From Methanothrix sp. (GTDB lineage Archaea > Halobacteriota > Methanosarcinia > Methanotrichales > Methanotrichaceae): a stretch of DNA of 22,181 nucleotides. Made by a program: the position numbers and the translations under genes. This document shows positions 1 to 8,234 of the stretch, piece after piece (position 1 is the stretch's first letter; each line of letters begins with the position of its first letter). The stretch spans positions 1 through 22,181 of the forward strand of contig JAQTYS010000013.1 in the NCBI GenBank assembly GCA_028688175.1, read 5' to 3'. Below the pieces are notes generated by a model. That model was not told the DNA's origin. It saw nothing but the letters and a program-made list of their open reading frames with translations, and did no database searches.

Positions 1-8
1 TTCTAGAA
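1..8. promoter_or_regulatory. TTCTAGAA palindrome, copy 1
   Basis: A perfect 8-bp palindrome upstream of the Nik-type operon. The same octamer recurs at 6073-6080 and its TCTAGAA core at 9161-9167, in each case in the leader region of a metal-related transcription unit. It may be a shared regulator site. The link is by position only, and no known operator was matched. Confidence 0.3.
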
Positions 9-82
9 AACATAGTAATAAATAACTGTATTTGATAATAGTTTAGATTATAGTATCATAAATTAATGCATGCCACAAATTC

Positions 83-89
83 TTTATAC
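83..89 (+). promoter_or_regulatory. Candidate TATA box of the Nik-type operon
   Basis: TTTATAC lies about 40 bases before the ATG at 128. That would place transcription start near 110 and leave a short leader carrying the GGAG ribosome-binding site at 120-123. The surrounding 1-127 region is very AT-rich and has no other gene. The assignment rests only on similarity to the archaeal TATA consensus and on spacing. Confidence 0.45.
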
Positions 90-127
90 GAAATCAAATA
101 AATCGTAGCCAAAAGTGTAGGAGCTTT

Positions 128-1711
128 ATGAGACACAGTTTGTATAAGCTAACCTTTGTGCTGCTTCTTTCCATACTGATTTTAGGCACTGCATGCCAGG
201 GTGGGGAGGATTCCAGCGGGACGGTTCTAAAGATCGGCACTCCCAATGTAGTTAAATCAGCCAGCATTCAGGGAGATACTAACATGGGCGTCTTGGCCCA
301 TCTTTCCAATCCAACTCTTATGAAGATGACAGAGGAGGGAACGATCGCAGGCCTGACGGCTAAAAGCTATGAGGTATCGGAAGATGGAACGGTCTGGAAG
401 TTTGTCATCAACGACGATCTGTACTGGAGTGACGGCCAAAAGCTGACGCCTGATGATGTGCGGTTCACCTTCAGCTATCTGAGGGATAACCTTCCGTCTG
501 CTGGCTGGATGAAGAGCACCATTGAGAACATCTCCGTGGATGGCAGTGCGGTGGTCTTCAAGCTGAATAAGCCCTACTCTCGGCTCAACCTGGAGTTTGC
601 CACCTATCCTATCCTGGCCAGGCATATCTGGGAGAAGGTGGATAAGCCCATGGAATACACCAATGAAGGAGAGAATGTGGGCTATGGTCCCTTCTACATC
701 GCCAAGACAGACCTTGGCGCCGGAGTTATCTACTTCCAGAAGAATCCCTATTGGAAGGGAGCATCCCCCAAATTCGATTCCCTGGAGATTCACACCTATA
801 GCAATATGGACGTCCTTTCCCTGGCCCTGGAGAAGGGTGACGAGGATGCTTATTACAAGTATGCAGGAACCTATCCCTATGCCAGCATGCAAAAGCTTAA
901 AGATACCGGCAACTTTGATTTTGTAGAGAAGGACAATATCGGCCTCATCTTTCTGGGCATGAATTTGCAAAAGGAGCCCCTGTCCGACATCAATTTCAGA
1001 AAGGCCATCTCTTACGCCATAAACTACAGCGAGATATTGAAGCTGGATGCATTGGGATACGGCCAGGTTCCAAATGCCGGTTTTGTGCCTCCCAGTATGA
1101 TGAACTATAAAGAGACGGCAAAGCTGGAGCACAACCTCACGGTGGCGAAGAAGATTCTTGCAGATGCCGGATACAAAGACACCAATGCAAACGGCATCGT
1201 TGAGGGCAAGGACGGCAAAGACATAAAACTTGCCTTCCTCACAAGAACCGACTATCAGCGAACGGCAGAACTCATGGCGGAATACCTGAAGCTTCTCGGA
1301 ATCGACAGCGAAATGAAGAGTGTAGATTCGAGCACCTGGATCAAGCAGAAGGACGCAGGCGAGTATGATCTGACCATTACAAGGTCCACTCCATGGGGGA
1401 TGCTCATGCATGCCAACTGGGGCACAGGCTACTTCGACTCTCGCAGGACAGGTGAAGGTGTTTTGCATGTGCTTGATGATCCTGTCTTCCTCAAGCTGTG
1501 CGATGACATTCTCGCTTCCACCAGCGAAGATCAGCTGCAGGATTATGCCTACGAGCTGCAGGATTACTATGCAGAAAATCTGCCGGCCATTGCCCTTTAC
1601 TGGAGCAAAGTAGAGACACCCTACAACCGAGCCTGGCAGGGCTGGTACTCCGATCCACTCTACGGCATATTCAATGTAGACAATTTCCTCTCCGTGGAGA
1701 AGAGCAAATGA
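128..1711 (+). CDS. nikA: ABC transporter substrate-binding lipoprotein, family 5 (nickel/peptide type)
   Basis: This is the extracytoplasmic binding protein of an Opp/Dpp/Nik-class ABC importer. The N-terminus is a lipoprotein signal: Arg/Lys residues, a hydrophobic stretch and the lipobox LGTAC with the acylated Cys at residue 23. The 527-aa length is normal for SBP family 5. Typical family features include the early segment with SDGQKLTPDDVRFTF and the C-terminal region with TRSTPWGMLMHANWG. GGAG at 120-123 supports the ATG at 128. The stop overlaps the methyltransferase start by 4 bases (ATGA), so the two are translationally coupled. The same operon carries two permeases and two ATPases. 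Nickel (free or chelated) is the favoured substrate because an ECF nickel/cobalt importer and His-rich peptides follow directly. Family membership is clear; metal specificity is inferred, and a peptide substrate cannot be excluded. Confidence 0.85.
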   Translation: MRHSLYKLTFVLLLSILILGTACQGGEDSSGTVLKIGTPNVVKSASIQGDTNMGVLAHLSNPTLMKMTEEGTIAGLTAKSYEVSEDGTVWKFVINDDLYWSDGQKLTPDDVRFTFSYLRDNLPSAGWMKSTIENISVDGSAVVFKLNKPYSRLNLEFATYPILARHIWEKVDKPMEYTNEGENVGYGPFYIAKTDLGAGVIYFQKNPYWKGASPKFDSLEIHTYSNMDVLSLALEKGDEDAYYKYAGTYPYASMQKLKDTGNFDFVEKDNIGLIFLGMNLQKEPLSDINFRKAISYAINYSEILKLDALGYGQVPNAGFVPPSMMNYKETAKLEHNLTVAKKILADAGYKDTNANGIVEGKDGKDIKLAFLTRTDYQRTAELMAEYLKLLGIDSEMKSVDSSTWIKQKDAGEYDLTITRSTPWGMLMHANWGTGYFDSRRTGEGVLHVLDDPVFLKLCDDILASTSEDQLQDYAYELQDYYAENLPAIALYWSKVETPYNRAWQGWYSDPLYGIFNVDNFLSVEKSK

Positions 1712-2547
1712 GCTGCTGGACGGATCAATGGAAGGATTTCGTCACAAGAACCAGCTATCTGCAAACCCTCGCTGAGGAGAAGATCTCCAACGACCAATTT
1801 TGGAGGAGCTACGGGATCTATGATCAGGCTCTCATGTACTCGGGATACCCGGGAGAGATCCTTGCCAAGATCTCCTCTATTATTTCTCCAGGCGCTACAT
1901 TGCTGGACATTGGAGCTGGAACGGGGGCCTTTGCCATCCCTCTTTCCAGGAAGACTTCCCGGACAATAGCCATTGATCCATCGGAATATCAATTGCAGAT
2001 CATGTCTCTGAAAGCCCGGCAAGAGGGCTTGACTAATATCGTCACCATTAAAAAAGAGTGGAAAGATGTGCTGCTCTCTGAGATTATGGCAGCGGGCGTT
2101 TCAGATGTCGATATTTCCAGAGAGCATGTACCCCAATCTGATAATTATGCCGTTGATTATTCCTTGGCGGCCTACAGTCTCTTTGATGAGGATATTGAAC
2201 ATTTCCTTATCAAGATGATTGATGCTGCTAAAAAAGGAGTATTTATCGTCTTTAGAGCGAATGGCATCGATTCTCTAAGTGAATTTGCCTACGGACCAAA
2301 GCCTTATGCAGATCACACCTGCCTTTATCACATACTAAGCGATTTGGGTTATCAGTTCGATGTAATGCTATTTCCGCGAAATTATTCTCTTCCCATGGAC
2401 CTCGTGTTCCAACAGTATCGTTTCAGCAAAAAGAGTCATGTGGAGCTGCTCGGTCATCTGAGCCAGGAAGGCAGGCTGGAAGAGAAAGAAGACGGGATAT
2501 GGGCATCTTTCCAGACTACAGACGCTCTGCTCTACCTGATTCACTAA
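1708..2547 (+). CDS. Class I SAM-dependent methyltransferase embedded in the Nik-type operon
   Basis: A 279-aa Rossmann-fold methyltransferase. Motif I is LLDIGAGTGAF at about residues 65-75, binding the SAM methionine/ribose region. It is followed by a strand ending in an acidic residue (AIDPSE, about 87-92), the usual ribose-contacting position. The segment around SLAAYSLFDEDIEHFL and the later KKGVFIVF strand fit motifs IV to VI. No RNA- or DNA-methyltransferase catalytic motif is evident. The ATG at 1708 overlaps the stop of the binding-protein gene, and permease nikB starts 18 bases after its own stop, so it is an integral operon member. Its substrate cannot be read from the sequence. 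A metal chelator or a cofactor made or remodelled for the importer is a reasonable inference from context. Confidence 0.8.
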   Translation: MSCWTDQWKDFVTRTSYLQTLAEEKISNDQFWRSYGIYDQALMYSGYPGEILAKISSIISPGATLLDIGAGTGAFAIPLSRKTSRTIAIDPSEYQLQIMSLKARQEGLTNIVTIKKEWKDVLLSEIMAAGVSDVDISREHVPQSDNYAVDYSLAAYSLFDEDIEHFLIKMIDAAKKGVFIVFRANGIDSLSEFAYGPKPYADHTCLYHILSDLGYQFDVMLFPRNYSLPMDLVFQQYRFSKKSHVELLGHLSQEGRLEEKEDGIWASFQTTDALLYLIH

Positions 2548-2565
2548 ACGGGAGTCAAAAAATCC

Positions 2566-3510
2566 ATGTCTCTGGCGGCAAAGAAGGTGAGCAGATACAT
2601 TCTCGCAATTATCATCATATTTTCTTTGAACTTTGTCATCCCCCGGGCCATGCCCGGCGATCCGCTCACCAATCTCCTGGGAGAGGATGTCATATTGACG
2701 GACAGCTCTGTGACTACGCTTCGCAGTGAGATGGGCCTGGACAGATCCTTGTCCCAGCAATATCTCGATTATTGGCGAAGCATCCTACAACTGGACCTGG
2801 GATATTCATTCCACCGGCATTCGCCTGTTTCTAAGATCATATTCACCCGCATGAAGTGGACGCTGCTCCTGGCTTTGCCTTCTCTTCTCTTGGGCGGTGT
2901 GCTGGGCAGTGTCCTGGGAGCACTCGCCGGCTGGAGGTGCGAGAATCAAAGCCAAAAGATGAAGACCGCTTTTTTCCTGGGCGTATATTGCACCCCTCCC
3001 TACTTCCTTTGCTTGCTGGCTCTCTATCTGTTCTCCTTCAAGTTTGCCCTCTTTCCCTTGAAGGGATTCTATGATACGGGATCGGCAATAGATATTGCTC
3101 ACCATCTCTTTCTGCCTATCCTGGTGATGACCCTCTTTTCGTTATCCAGAAACTACATGATAATGCGGGGAAGCATACTCCAGGAAAAGAGCAGCCTCTA
3201 TGCGACCTATGCCAGGGCTAAAGGACTATATGATGCTGAGATATTATTCAGACATGTCTTCAAGAACGCCCTTCTTCCTATCATCACTCTCCTGGCCATG
3301 GATTTCGGTTTTATCCTAAGCGGGGCGCTATTCGTCGAGATCGTCTTCTCCATGGACGGCATGGGCAACCTCATCTATGATGCTCTCCTCTCCCGAGACT
3401 ATCCGGTTTTGCAGGGATCTTTTCTGATTATCACCCTCATGGTGGTTTCGGCTAACCTGCTGGCAGATATTCTCTACAGCCGGCTCGACCCGCGAGTGAG
3501 GTGGCACTGA
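2566..3510 (+). CDS. nikB: ABC transporter permease, NikB/DppB type
   Basis: The first membrane subunit of the Nik-type importer, 314 aa. The N-terminus (first TM helix, then IPRAMPGDPL and a periplasmic stretch with LGLDRSL-like spacing) is typical of the OppB/DppB/NikB family. Several further hydrophobic helices follow. The ATPase-contacting EAA loop is visible as YARAKGLYDAEILFRHVFKN near residues 212-231. Its stop TGA at 3508-3510 overlaps the start of the next permease. Conservation among nickel, dipeptide and oligopeptide permeases is too high to fix the substrate from this subunit. The Nik name follows operon context. Confidence 0.82.
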   Translation: MSLAAKKVSRYILAIIIIFSLNFVIPRAMPGDPLTNLLGEDVILTDSSVTTLRSEMGLDRSLSQQYLDYWRSILQLDLGYSFHRHSPVSKIIFTRMKWTLLLALPSLLLGGVLGSVLGALAGWRCENQSQKMKTAFFLGVYCTPPYFLCLLALYLFSFKFALFPLKGFYDTGSAIDIAHHLFLPILVMTLFSLSRNYMIMRGSILQEKSSLYATYARAKGLYDAEILFRHVFKNALLPIITLLAMDFGFILSGALFVEIVFSMDGMGNLIYDALLSRDYPVLQGSFLIITLMVVSANLLADILYSRLDPRVRWH

Positions 3511-4319
3511 TGATGCAAAAGTTCAGCCGCCTGGGACTATTTTTATTTTTATCCTTCGTGCTAATGGCTATATTTTCCGCCCAGTTGTCTCCCTATGATC
3601 CCTGGATGAGGTTTGAGCCCTACCTTCATCCAGGCCAAGAGCATCTGCTCGGCACAAACGACATGGGACACGACATACTCTCCGAACTTATCTATGGATC
3701 AAGGGTCTCACTCATTGTGGGCTTTGGGGCAGCCCTCATGGCCACCTTCATCGGCACAATCATGGGGCTTTTGGCCGGATATTTCAGGGGCACGACTGAT
3801 GAGGTTCTCATGGGGATAACGGATATCTTTCTCATGATCCCCCAGATCCCACTGATAATCGTAATTGCCGCGTTTTTGAGGCCCAGCTTCTGGTTGGTTG
3901 CTCTTCTCATGGGATCTTTGTGGTGGACCTCCACCGCCAGAGTGGTTCGCAGCAAAGCCTTGCAGGTTCGAGAGACAGGCTTTGTGCAGGCTTCAAGAGC
4001 CTTAGGCTTTTCAGATCGGCATATCATCTTCACAGACGTGCTGCCCAACATTTTCCATGTGATTATGCCCAAATTTCTGCTATCCATTGCCTCGGCCATG
4101 ATAGCTGAAGCCTCCATATCGTTCTTGGGTTTGGGCGATCCCACCATGAAGAGTTGGGGGATGATGATCAACTTCGCCTTCACTCGTGGGGGCTTCATTA
4201 ATGGTTACTGGTGGTGGTACCTGACACCTGGACTATTCATTACTCTCTTCGTTCTTTGCGTAGTTCTCATGGGCTTCACCTGGGAAGAGCAGGAGCAAGC
4301 AACCTTGAGGTTAGAATGA
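3510..4319 (+). CDS. nikC: ABC transporter permease, NikC/DppC type
   Basis: The second permease subunit of the importer. The N-terminal TM helix is followed by SPYDPW and then HLLGTNDMGHDILSELIYGSRVS, the family signature between TM1 and TM2 (OppC/DppC/NikC). The EAA loop is ETGFVQASRALGFSDRHIIF. An in-frame GTG exists at 3501, but I prefer the ATG at 3510: it overlaps the upstream stop (TGATG) and has GAGGTG at about 3498-3503 at good spacing, giving 269 aa. The product should pair with NikB to form the translocation path. The stop overlaps the following ATPase gene by 4 bases (ATGA). Confidence 0.82.
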   Translation: MMQKFSRLGLFLFLSFVLMAIFSAQLSPYDPWMRFEPYLHPGQEHLLGTNDMGHDILSELIYGSRVSLIVGFGAALMATFIGTIMGLLAGYFRGTTDEVLMGITDIFLMIPQIPLIIVIAAFLRPSFWLVALLMGSLWWTSTARVVRSKALQVRETGFVQASRALGFSDRHIIFTDVLPNIFHVIMPKFLLSIASAMIAEASISFLGLGDPTMKSWGMMINFAFTRGGFINGYWWWYLTPGLFITLFVLCVVLMGFTWEEQEQATLRLE

Positions 4320-5272
4320 ATTCACTCCTGAGTGATGCAGGCTCTCTTTTGCGAATTGAGGGGCTGTCTGTTAGCTTCGAGACAGATGTTGGCCGGGTTA
4401 AGGCAGCCGAGAACGTATGCTTTGAGCTGTACAGGGATGAGACTCTGGCGCTCGTGGGCGAAACTGGTTGCGGCAAATCGGTGGTTGCCAGCAGCATAAT
4501 GCAGCTTTTGCCGCATAATGCCTGTGTGCAGGGCAGTGCCGTCTATGCCGGCAGGGATCTTCTGGGCCTGGGGGAGAAGGAGATGGCAGGTATACGAGGC
4601 AGCGAGATTGCTATTGTATTTCAAAATCCGTCTTTATCTTTAAATCCCATTATGCGGGTGGGTGAGCAGATTGCAGAAATGCTGCGCCTTCGCAGAGGCT
4701 TCTCGCATATCCCGTCCTTGCAGCTGGCTGAAGATATGCTCTGCCGCCTGGGTCTGAGGGGGTGGGATAATATGAAGATGTATCCCTTTCAGTTCTCCGG
4801 CGGCATGAATCAGAGGGTGATGATCGCCACTACTATGATTCTCTCGCCTAAGATCATAATAGCAGACGAGCCCAGCAAAGGATTGGATGAAGCACTGGCT
4901 GGGGAGGTAATGGCAGAGATGGTGAAGATCAAGCATCAAATGGGATCTTCACTTCTGCTCATCACCCATGATCTCATGCTCGCCAGAGAGATCTCTGATA
5001 GGATGGCGGTGATGTACTGCGGTGAGATTATGGAGATAGGCAAAAGCCAGGACGTCTTTCATAGGCCGCTTCATCCCTATACCATTGCTCTCTTAAGCTG
5101 TCTTCCCGAGAGAGGCTTCAAAGCCATACCGGGAAGCTCGCCCTCCATGATAAATCCGCCTGTGGGATGCAAGTTCTATCCCCGTTGTCCCAATCGTCAG
5201 GAGAAGTGCAAAAGAAAGCCGAATATGAGGCAAGTAGGCACAGGCCGGGAGGTGAGATGCTGGCTGTACTGA
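4316..5272 (+). CDS. nikD: ABC transporter ATP-binding protein, NikD/DppD type
   Basis: The first ATPase of the Nik-type importer, 318 aa from the ATG at 4316, which overlaps the nikC stop (ATGA) and follows GAGG at 4306-4309. An in-frame upstream start at 4211 would lie inside nikC and is disfavoured. Walker A is GETGCGKS (residues 48-55), the Q-loop is FQNPSLSLNP, the ABC signature is FSGGMNQR, Walker B is IIIADEPS and the H-loop is LLITHD. The C-terminal region PVGCKFYPRCPNRQEKC is the Cys-containing extension typical of Opp/Dpp/Nik ATPases (oligo_HPY-type). The D-loop region reads DEPSKGLDEAL instead of the common DEPTTALDV. The catalytic Glu is present, so it should be active. Confidence 0.82.
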   Translation: MNSLLSDAGSLLRIEGLSVSFETDVGRVKAAENVCFELYRDETLALVGETGCGKSVVASSIMQLLPHNACVQGSAVYAGRDLLGLGEKEMAGIRGSEIAIVFQNPSLSLNPIMRVGEQIAEMLRLRRGFSHIPSLQLAEDMLCRLGLRGWDNMKMYPFQFSGGMNQRVMIATTMILSPKIIIADEPSKGLDEALAGEVMAEMVKIKHQMGSSLLLITHDLMLAREISDRMAVMYCGEIMEIGKSQDVFHRPLHPYTIALLSCLPERGFKAIPGSSPSMINPPVGCKFYPRCPNRQEKCKRKPNMRQVGTGREVRCWLY

Positions 5273-5964
5273 AGGCGGAAGATCTGGGCCGGATCTACGA
5301 GTCGGGACTGATCTTCAAGAAGCGGCATGTTGCTTTGCAAGGCATATCGCTGGAAATAGAGGCAGGCAAAACTCTGGGATTGATGGGCGTATCCGGATCG
5401 GGCAAGACCACTTTGGGCAAGATCCTGGCAGGTCTGGAGAGGCCATCCAGGGGAAGGGTTCTCTTCGCGGGAAAGGACCTTTGGTCCATGAGCGGCAGGG
5501 AGTATGCTGTTTTCAGAAGAGCAGTGCAGATGGTCTTTCAGGATCCGGAGGGTTCTTTGAATCCCAAAAAGAGCATTGAACGATCGATTCATGAGGTTTT
5601 AGGTCTCCTTAAAATTCCCCGCAGAGAATGGCAGGATAAGACCGAGGAGATGCTGGATATGGTAGGCTTGTCTGAAGAGTTACTCTGCCGTTATCCTGCT
5701 CATATCTCTGGCGGACAATGTCAGAGAGTAGCTTTAGGTCGAGTATTGCTCCTCCGTCCTCAGGTAATAATCCTGGACGAGCCCACCTCTGCTCTGGATA
5801 TCTCGGTACAGGCTCAGATCCTGAATCTCCTCAAGGATCTGCAAAGAGATCTGGGTCTTGCCTATCTGCTTATCTCTCATCAGCCTGAGGTGATCAGTTT
5901 CATGGCTCATGAAACGATCATCCTTGACGGAGGAAGACCTCTTAAGGAAAGATCGGCGATATAG
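5257..5964 (+). CDS. nikE: ABC transporter ATP-binding protein, NikE/DppF type
   Basis: The second ATPase of the importer, 235 aa. The chosen start is the ATG at 5257, preceded by GGAGGTG at 5248-5254 and overlapping the end of nikD by 16 bases. The longer in-frame start at 5167 lies deep inside nikD. Walker A is GVSGSGKT (44-51), the Q-loop is FQDPEGSLNP, the signature is ISGGQCQRVALGR, Walker B is VIILDEPTSALD and the H-loop is LLISHQ. It lacks the Cys-rich C-terminal extension seen in its partner, so it is the shorter NikE-like subunit. It is the last gene of the operon; a 182-base AT-rich gap with a promoter follows. Confidence 0.82.
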   Translation: MLAVLKAEDLGRIYESGLIFKKRHVALQGISLEIEAGKTLGLMGVSGSGKTTLGKILAGLERPSRGRVLFAGKDLWSMSGREYAVFRRAVQMVFQDPEGSLNPKKSIERSIHEVLGLLKIPRREWQDKTEEMLDMVGLSEELLCRYPAHISGGQCQRVALGRVLLLRPQVIILDEPTSALDISVQAQILNLLKDLQRDLGLAYLLISHQPEVISFMAHETIILDGGRPLKERSAI

Positions 5965-6072
5965 TTAGGCAATGCTAAGTAATATGCCCCTAAAATATAA
6001 TATAGTGCATGAGTTTGATCATAATAAAATATCGAGTACATTATATGCACACATAATTTTGGCATAAGAATT

Positions 6073-6080
6073 TTCTAGAA
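6073..6080. promoter_or_regulatory. TTCTAGAA palindrome, copy 2
   Basis: An exact repeat of the octamer at position 1, here 30 bases upstream of the TATA box at 6110-6117 and 67 bases before the nikM start. A bound regulator could act on the ECF operon from here. A short dyad follows directly (GTTAC at 6083-6087, GTGAC at 6093-6097). Confidence 0.3.
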
Positions 6081-6109
6081 TTGTTACTTGGTGTGACCAA
6101 AGATAGCTA

Positions 6110-6117
6110 TTTATAAT
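6110..6117 (+). promoter_or_regulatory. TATA box of the nikMNQO operon
   Basis: TTTATAAT fits the archaeal TATA consensus well and lies about 30 bases before the ribosome-binding GGTGA at 6138-6142. Transcription would start near 6138 and give a very short leader. The upstream part of the gap (5965-6072) has widely spaced inverted pairs (TATGCC/GGCATA and GTGCAT/ATGCAC) but no gene. Confidence 0.55.
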
Positions 6118-6146
6118 CGGATGGCATTTTGATCAATGGTGAAACT

Positions 6147-6866
6147 ATGCACATTCCTGATGGCTATCTAGGGCCATACACCTATATCGCATTGTGGATC
6201 ATAATGATCCCCATCTGGTACTATGCGGGAAGAAAGCTCAGTTCTGAGCTGAAGTCCAGGCAGGTTCCCCTGCTGGCGCTGGCAGCAGCGTTCTCTTTTG
6301 TTATTATGATGTTTAATGTCCCAATTCCCGGAGGCAGCACCGGTCATGCCGTAGGCGCTGCAATAATCGGCATCGTTCTGGGACCGTGGGCGGCAGTGAT
6401 TGCCATATCCGTTGCCCTCGTGCTACAGGCACTGATGTTCGGCGATGGTGGTATCACCGCTATCGCAGCGAATTGCTTTAATATGGCGGTAGTTATGCCC
6501 TTTGTGGCTTATTATGCTTACAAGTTCATTAGCGGTGGCACAGAGATTACTTCATCGAGAAGAGTCATTGCCGCGGCCATCGCCGGCTATATCTCACTCG
6601 TGATAGCATCTGCCTTTACTGGTTTTGAATTCGGCATACAGCCAATATTGCATCACACCGCCGAAGGAGTACCACTCTACATGCCCTATCCGCTATCCGT
6701 GACGGTTCCTGCCATGGTACTGGAGCATGTTTTCGGATTCGGCATCCTCGAAGCACTCATTACGGCACTGATCTTTGCTTACATCCAGAGAACGGATACC
6801 ACTCTGCTCTATGGAGAGAAATCTGCAGCGCAGAAGAAGAAAAAGAAGAATGCAAGCACAGCGTGA
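6147..6866 (+). CDS. cbiM: Nickel/cobalt ECF transporter substrate-binding membrane component NikM/CbiM
   Basis: The metal-binding S-component of an energy-coupling-factor importer, 239 aa with several TM helices. The ATG at 6147 is the right start because it gives an N-terminus of MHIPDG. In this family the free N-terminal amine and His2 bind the metal, so a longer product from the TTG at 6129 would be non-functional. GGTGA at 6138-6142 supports it. The second conserved site STGHAVGAAI and the block LVLQALMFGDGGITAIAANC are CbiM/NikM hallmarks. It starts a four-gene operon M-N-Q-O. Family is certain. Nickel versus cobalt is not decided by the sequence, though a methanogen setting beside a Nik-type importer favours nickel. 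Confidence 0.92.
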   Translation: MHIPDGYLGPYTYIALWIIMIPIWYYAGRKLSSELKSRQVPLLALAAAFSFVIMMFNVPIPGGSTGHAVGAAIIGIVLGPWAAVIAISVALVLQALMFGDGGITAIAANCFNMAVVMPFVAYYAYKFISGGTEITSSRRVIAAAIAGYISLVIASAFTGFEFGIQPILHHTAEGVPLYMPYPLSVTVPAMVLEHVFGFGILEALITALIFAYIQRTDTTLLYGEKSAAQKKKKKNASTA

Positions 6867-6876
6867 GGTAAGACCC

Positions 6877-7191
6877 ATGGATAAGATAATAAAAAACTTT
6901 GCTATCGGCTTGGCTTTGCTGATTATTCTGGCACCGTTGGGGCTTTTGGCAGTCGGAGAGACCTTTGGCGAGTGGGGACCGGAAGAGGTTAAGGAGAAGC
7001 TCGGCTTTGTGCCGCCTGGTTTGGAGCAGCTTTCATCGCTTTGGAGCGCACCCATGTCAGATTATTCCCTGCCCGGCATTGGAGATTCGATGACTGCAGC
7101 ATCAGCAGCTTATATCCTGTCTGCAGTGCTCGGCGTTGTTATCTGCGGTGGTCTGCTTTACTTCGTGGGCAAGAGGATTGCCAAAGACTAG
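6877..7191 (+). CDS. ECF metal transporter small membrane subunit, PDGLE/NikN type
   Basis: A 104-aa protein with an N-terminal TM helix (about 8-27), an extracytoplasmic segment and a C-terminal TM helix (about 76-97). The middle carries FVPPGLEQLSSLWSAPMSDY, matching the PDGLE-type domain of NikN/CbiN-like subunits that assist NikM in metal loading. The ATG at 6877 lies 10 bases after the nikM stop, with GTGAGG at about 6863-6868 as ribosome-binding site. Nothing suggests degeneration. NikN-like and CbiN-like proteins are short and divergent, so the exact subclass is less certain than the role. Confidence 0.8.
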   Translation: MDKIIKNFAIGLALLIILAPLGLLAVGETFGEWGPEEVKEKLGFVPPGLEQLSSLWSAPMSDYSLPGIGDSMTAASAAYILSAVLGVVICGGLLYFVGKRIAKD

Positions 7192-7194
7192 CGC

Positions 7195-7241
7195 CTTTTT
7201 CATATTTTTTAAGTTTCTTGGGAAAATGGGAATGAAACTTA
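7195..7241 (+). terminator. T-rich tract and inverted repeat between nikN and nikQ
   Basis: Directly after the nikN stop come two oligo-T runs (7196-7200 and 7205-7210), the usual archaeal termination signal. The inverted repeat TAAGTTTC (7210-7217) / GAAACTTA (7234-7241) follows with a 16-base loop. The 100-base gap before nikQ is much wider than the other gaps in this operon. Partial termination or RNA processing here could lower nikQ-nikO expression relative to nikM-nikN. This is inference from sequence only. Confidence 0.35.
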
Positions 7242-7291
7242 TTAGAACCTGTAATTATTATGTGGATCTTTAGGATTTGGAGCAGAAATAT

Positions 7292-8230
7292 ATGATCCCG
7301 GAATGGATGAAAGAAGTGGATGCTGGCCAGTGCTCGTGTTCTGCTGTATATCACGGCAAGAAAGGCTTTGTAGGGAAGACAATAGATGGAATCTTCAGCT
7401 TTTTGCAGGAAGCCTTTGTCTCGGAGACTTATGCCAAGCGAGACGGTTTGCTACAGACCCTGGACCCCAGGGCCAAGCTGATCTCTATTCTTGCGGTCAT
7501 ATTTGCCACCAGCATGGTAGGTGACCTTCATCTATTGGTCATTGTCTACCTGGCGACATTGCTTTTCGCCTATCTCAGCAAGGTCGATGTGCTATTCTTC
7601 ATCAAGCGCGTCTGGCTCTTTATTCCCATCTTTGCGGGCATAATCGCCCTGCCCATGGTCTTCAACATTTTCTTCCCCGGGGATCCTCTTATTCAGCTGG
7701 CATACCTCGGGCCAGGAGCTTCTCTCGGACCTTTTTCTCTGCCGGAGAGCATTTTCATCACCAAGCAGGGAGTCAACATGGCAATCATATTTACCATGCG
7801 TGTAGCGACCTGCGTCTCATCCGTAGTCCTGCTTTTTATCACTACGCCACAGCAGGTGCTCTTCAAATCCCTGCGCTCTGTGGGTGTTCCCAAGATCTAT
7901 GTTCTTACCCTGGAGATGGCCTATAGATACATCTTCCTGCTCATGGACATGGTACGCGAGATGTATACTGCCAAGAAAGCCAGGACAATTAAGTCTCGAA
8001 GCATGTTCGAGGAGCAGAAATGGGTTGGCGGACGCATGGGCTATACGCTGATAAGATCTATAGACATGAGCGAAAAGGTGCATATGGCCATGATGTCTCG
8101 CGGCTTTAATGGTGATGTCAAGGTTCTGCAGCAGTTTCATATGCTGCATCGGGATTACTTCGCAGTTGCTGCGGCCCTATCGCTGAGCGTATTGCTGGTG
8201 TTGATAGCTCAGGATTTCATTGGGGTGTAA
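7292..8230 (+). CDS. cbiQ: ECF transporter transmembrane component NikQ/CbiQ (EcfT)
   Basis: The coupling subunit linking the ATPase to NikM, 312 aa from the ATG at 7292, with GGAG at 7279-7282 nine bases upstream. After a hydrophilic N-terminal section, the family landmark TLDPRAKL opens the TM region. The coupling helices carry the Ala-Arg-type motifs contacting the ATPase: KKARTIKSR and later MMSRGFNGD. Length is somewhat above the usual 230-270 aa because of the N-terminal extension before TLDPRAK, which holds a CSC motif near residue 15. The nikO start follows its stop by 4 bases. Confidence 0.9.
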   Translation: MIPEWMKEVDAGQCSCSAVYHGKKGFVGKTIDGIFSFLQEAFVSETYAKRDGLLQTLDPRAKLISILAVIFATSMVGDLHLLVIVYLATLLFAYLSKVDVLFFIKRVWLFIPIFAGIIALPMVFNIFFPGDPLIQLAYLGPGASLGPFSLPESIFITKQGVNMAIIFTMRVATCVSSVVLLFITTPQQVLFKSLRSVGVPKIYVLTLEMAYRYIFLLMDMVREMYTAKKARTIKSRSMFEEQKWVGGRMGYTLIRSIDMSEKVHMAMMSRGFNGDVKVLQQFHMLHRDYFAVAAALSLSVLLVLIAQDFIGV

Positions 8231-8234
8231 GAAT

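Noticed and set aside
257..1468. Long open frame on the - strand opposite the binding-protein gene
   Set aside because: It is antisense to a well-supported family 5 binding protein, has no ribosome-binding site, and its composition shows no family motifs. It is a codon-bias shadow.
5965..6072. Nested inverted pairs TATGCC/GGCATA and GTGCAT/ATGCAC
   Set aside because: The arms are only six bases with wide AT-rich spacing, which is expected by chance in such sequence. They are not called as a structure.
6129..6146. TTG start giving NikM an extra six residues
   Set aside because: The family requires the MHIPDG N-terminus for metal binding, and GGTGA is correctly placed for the ATG at 6147.
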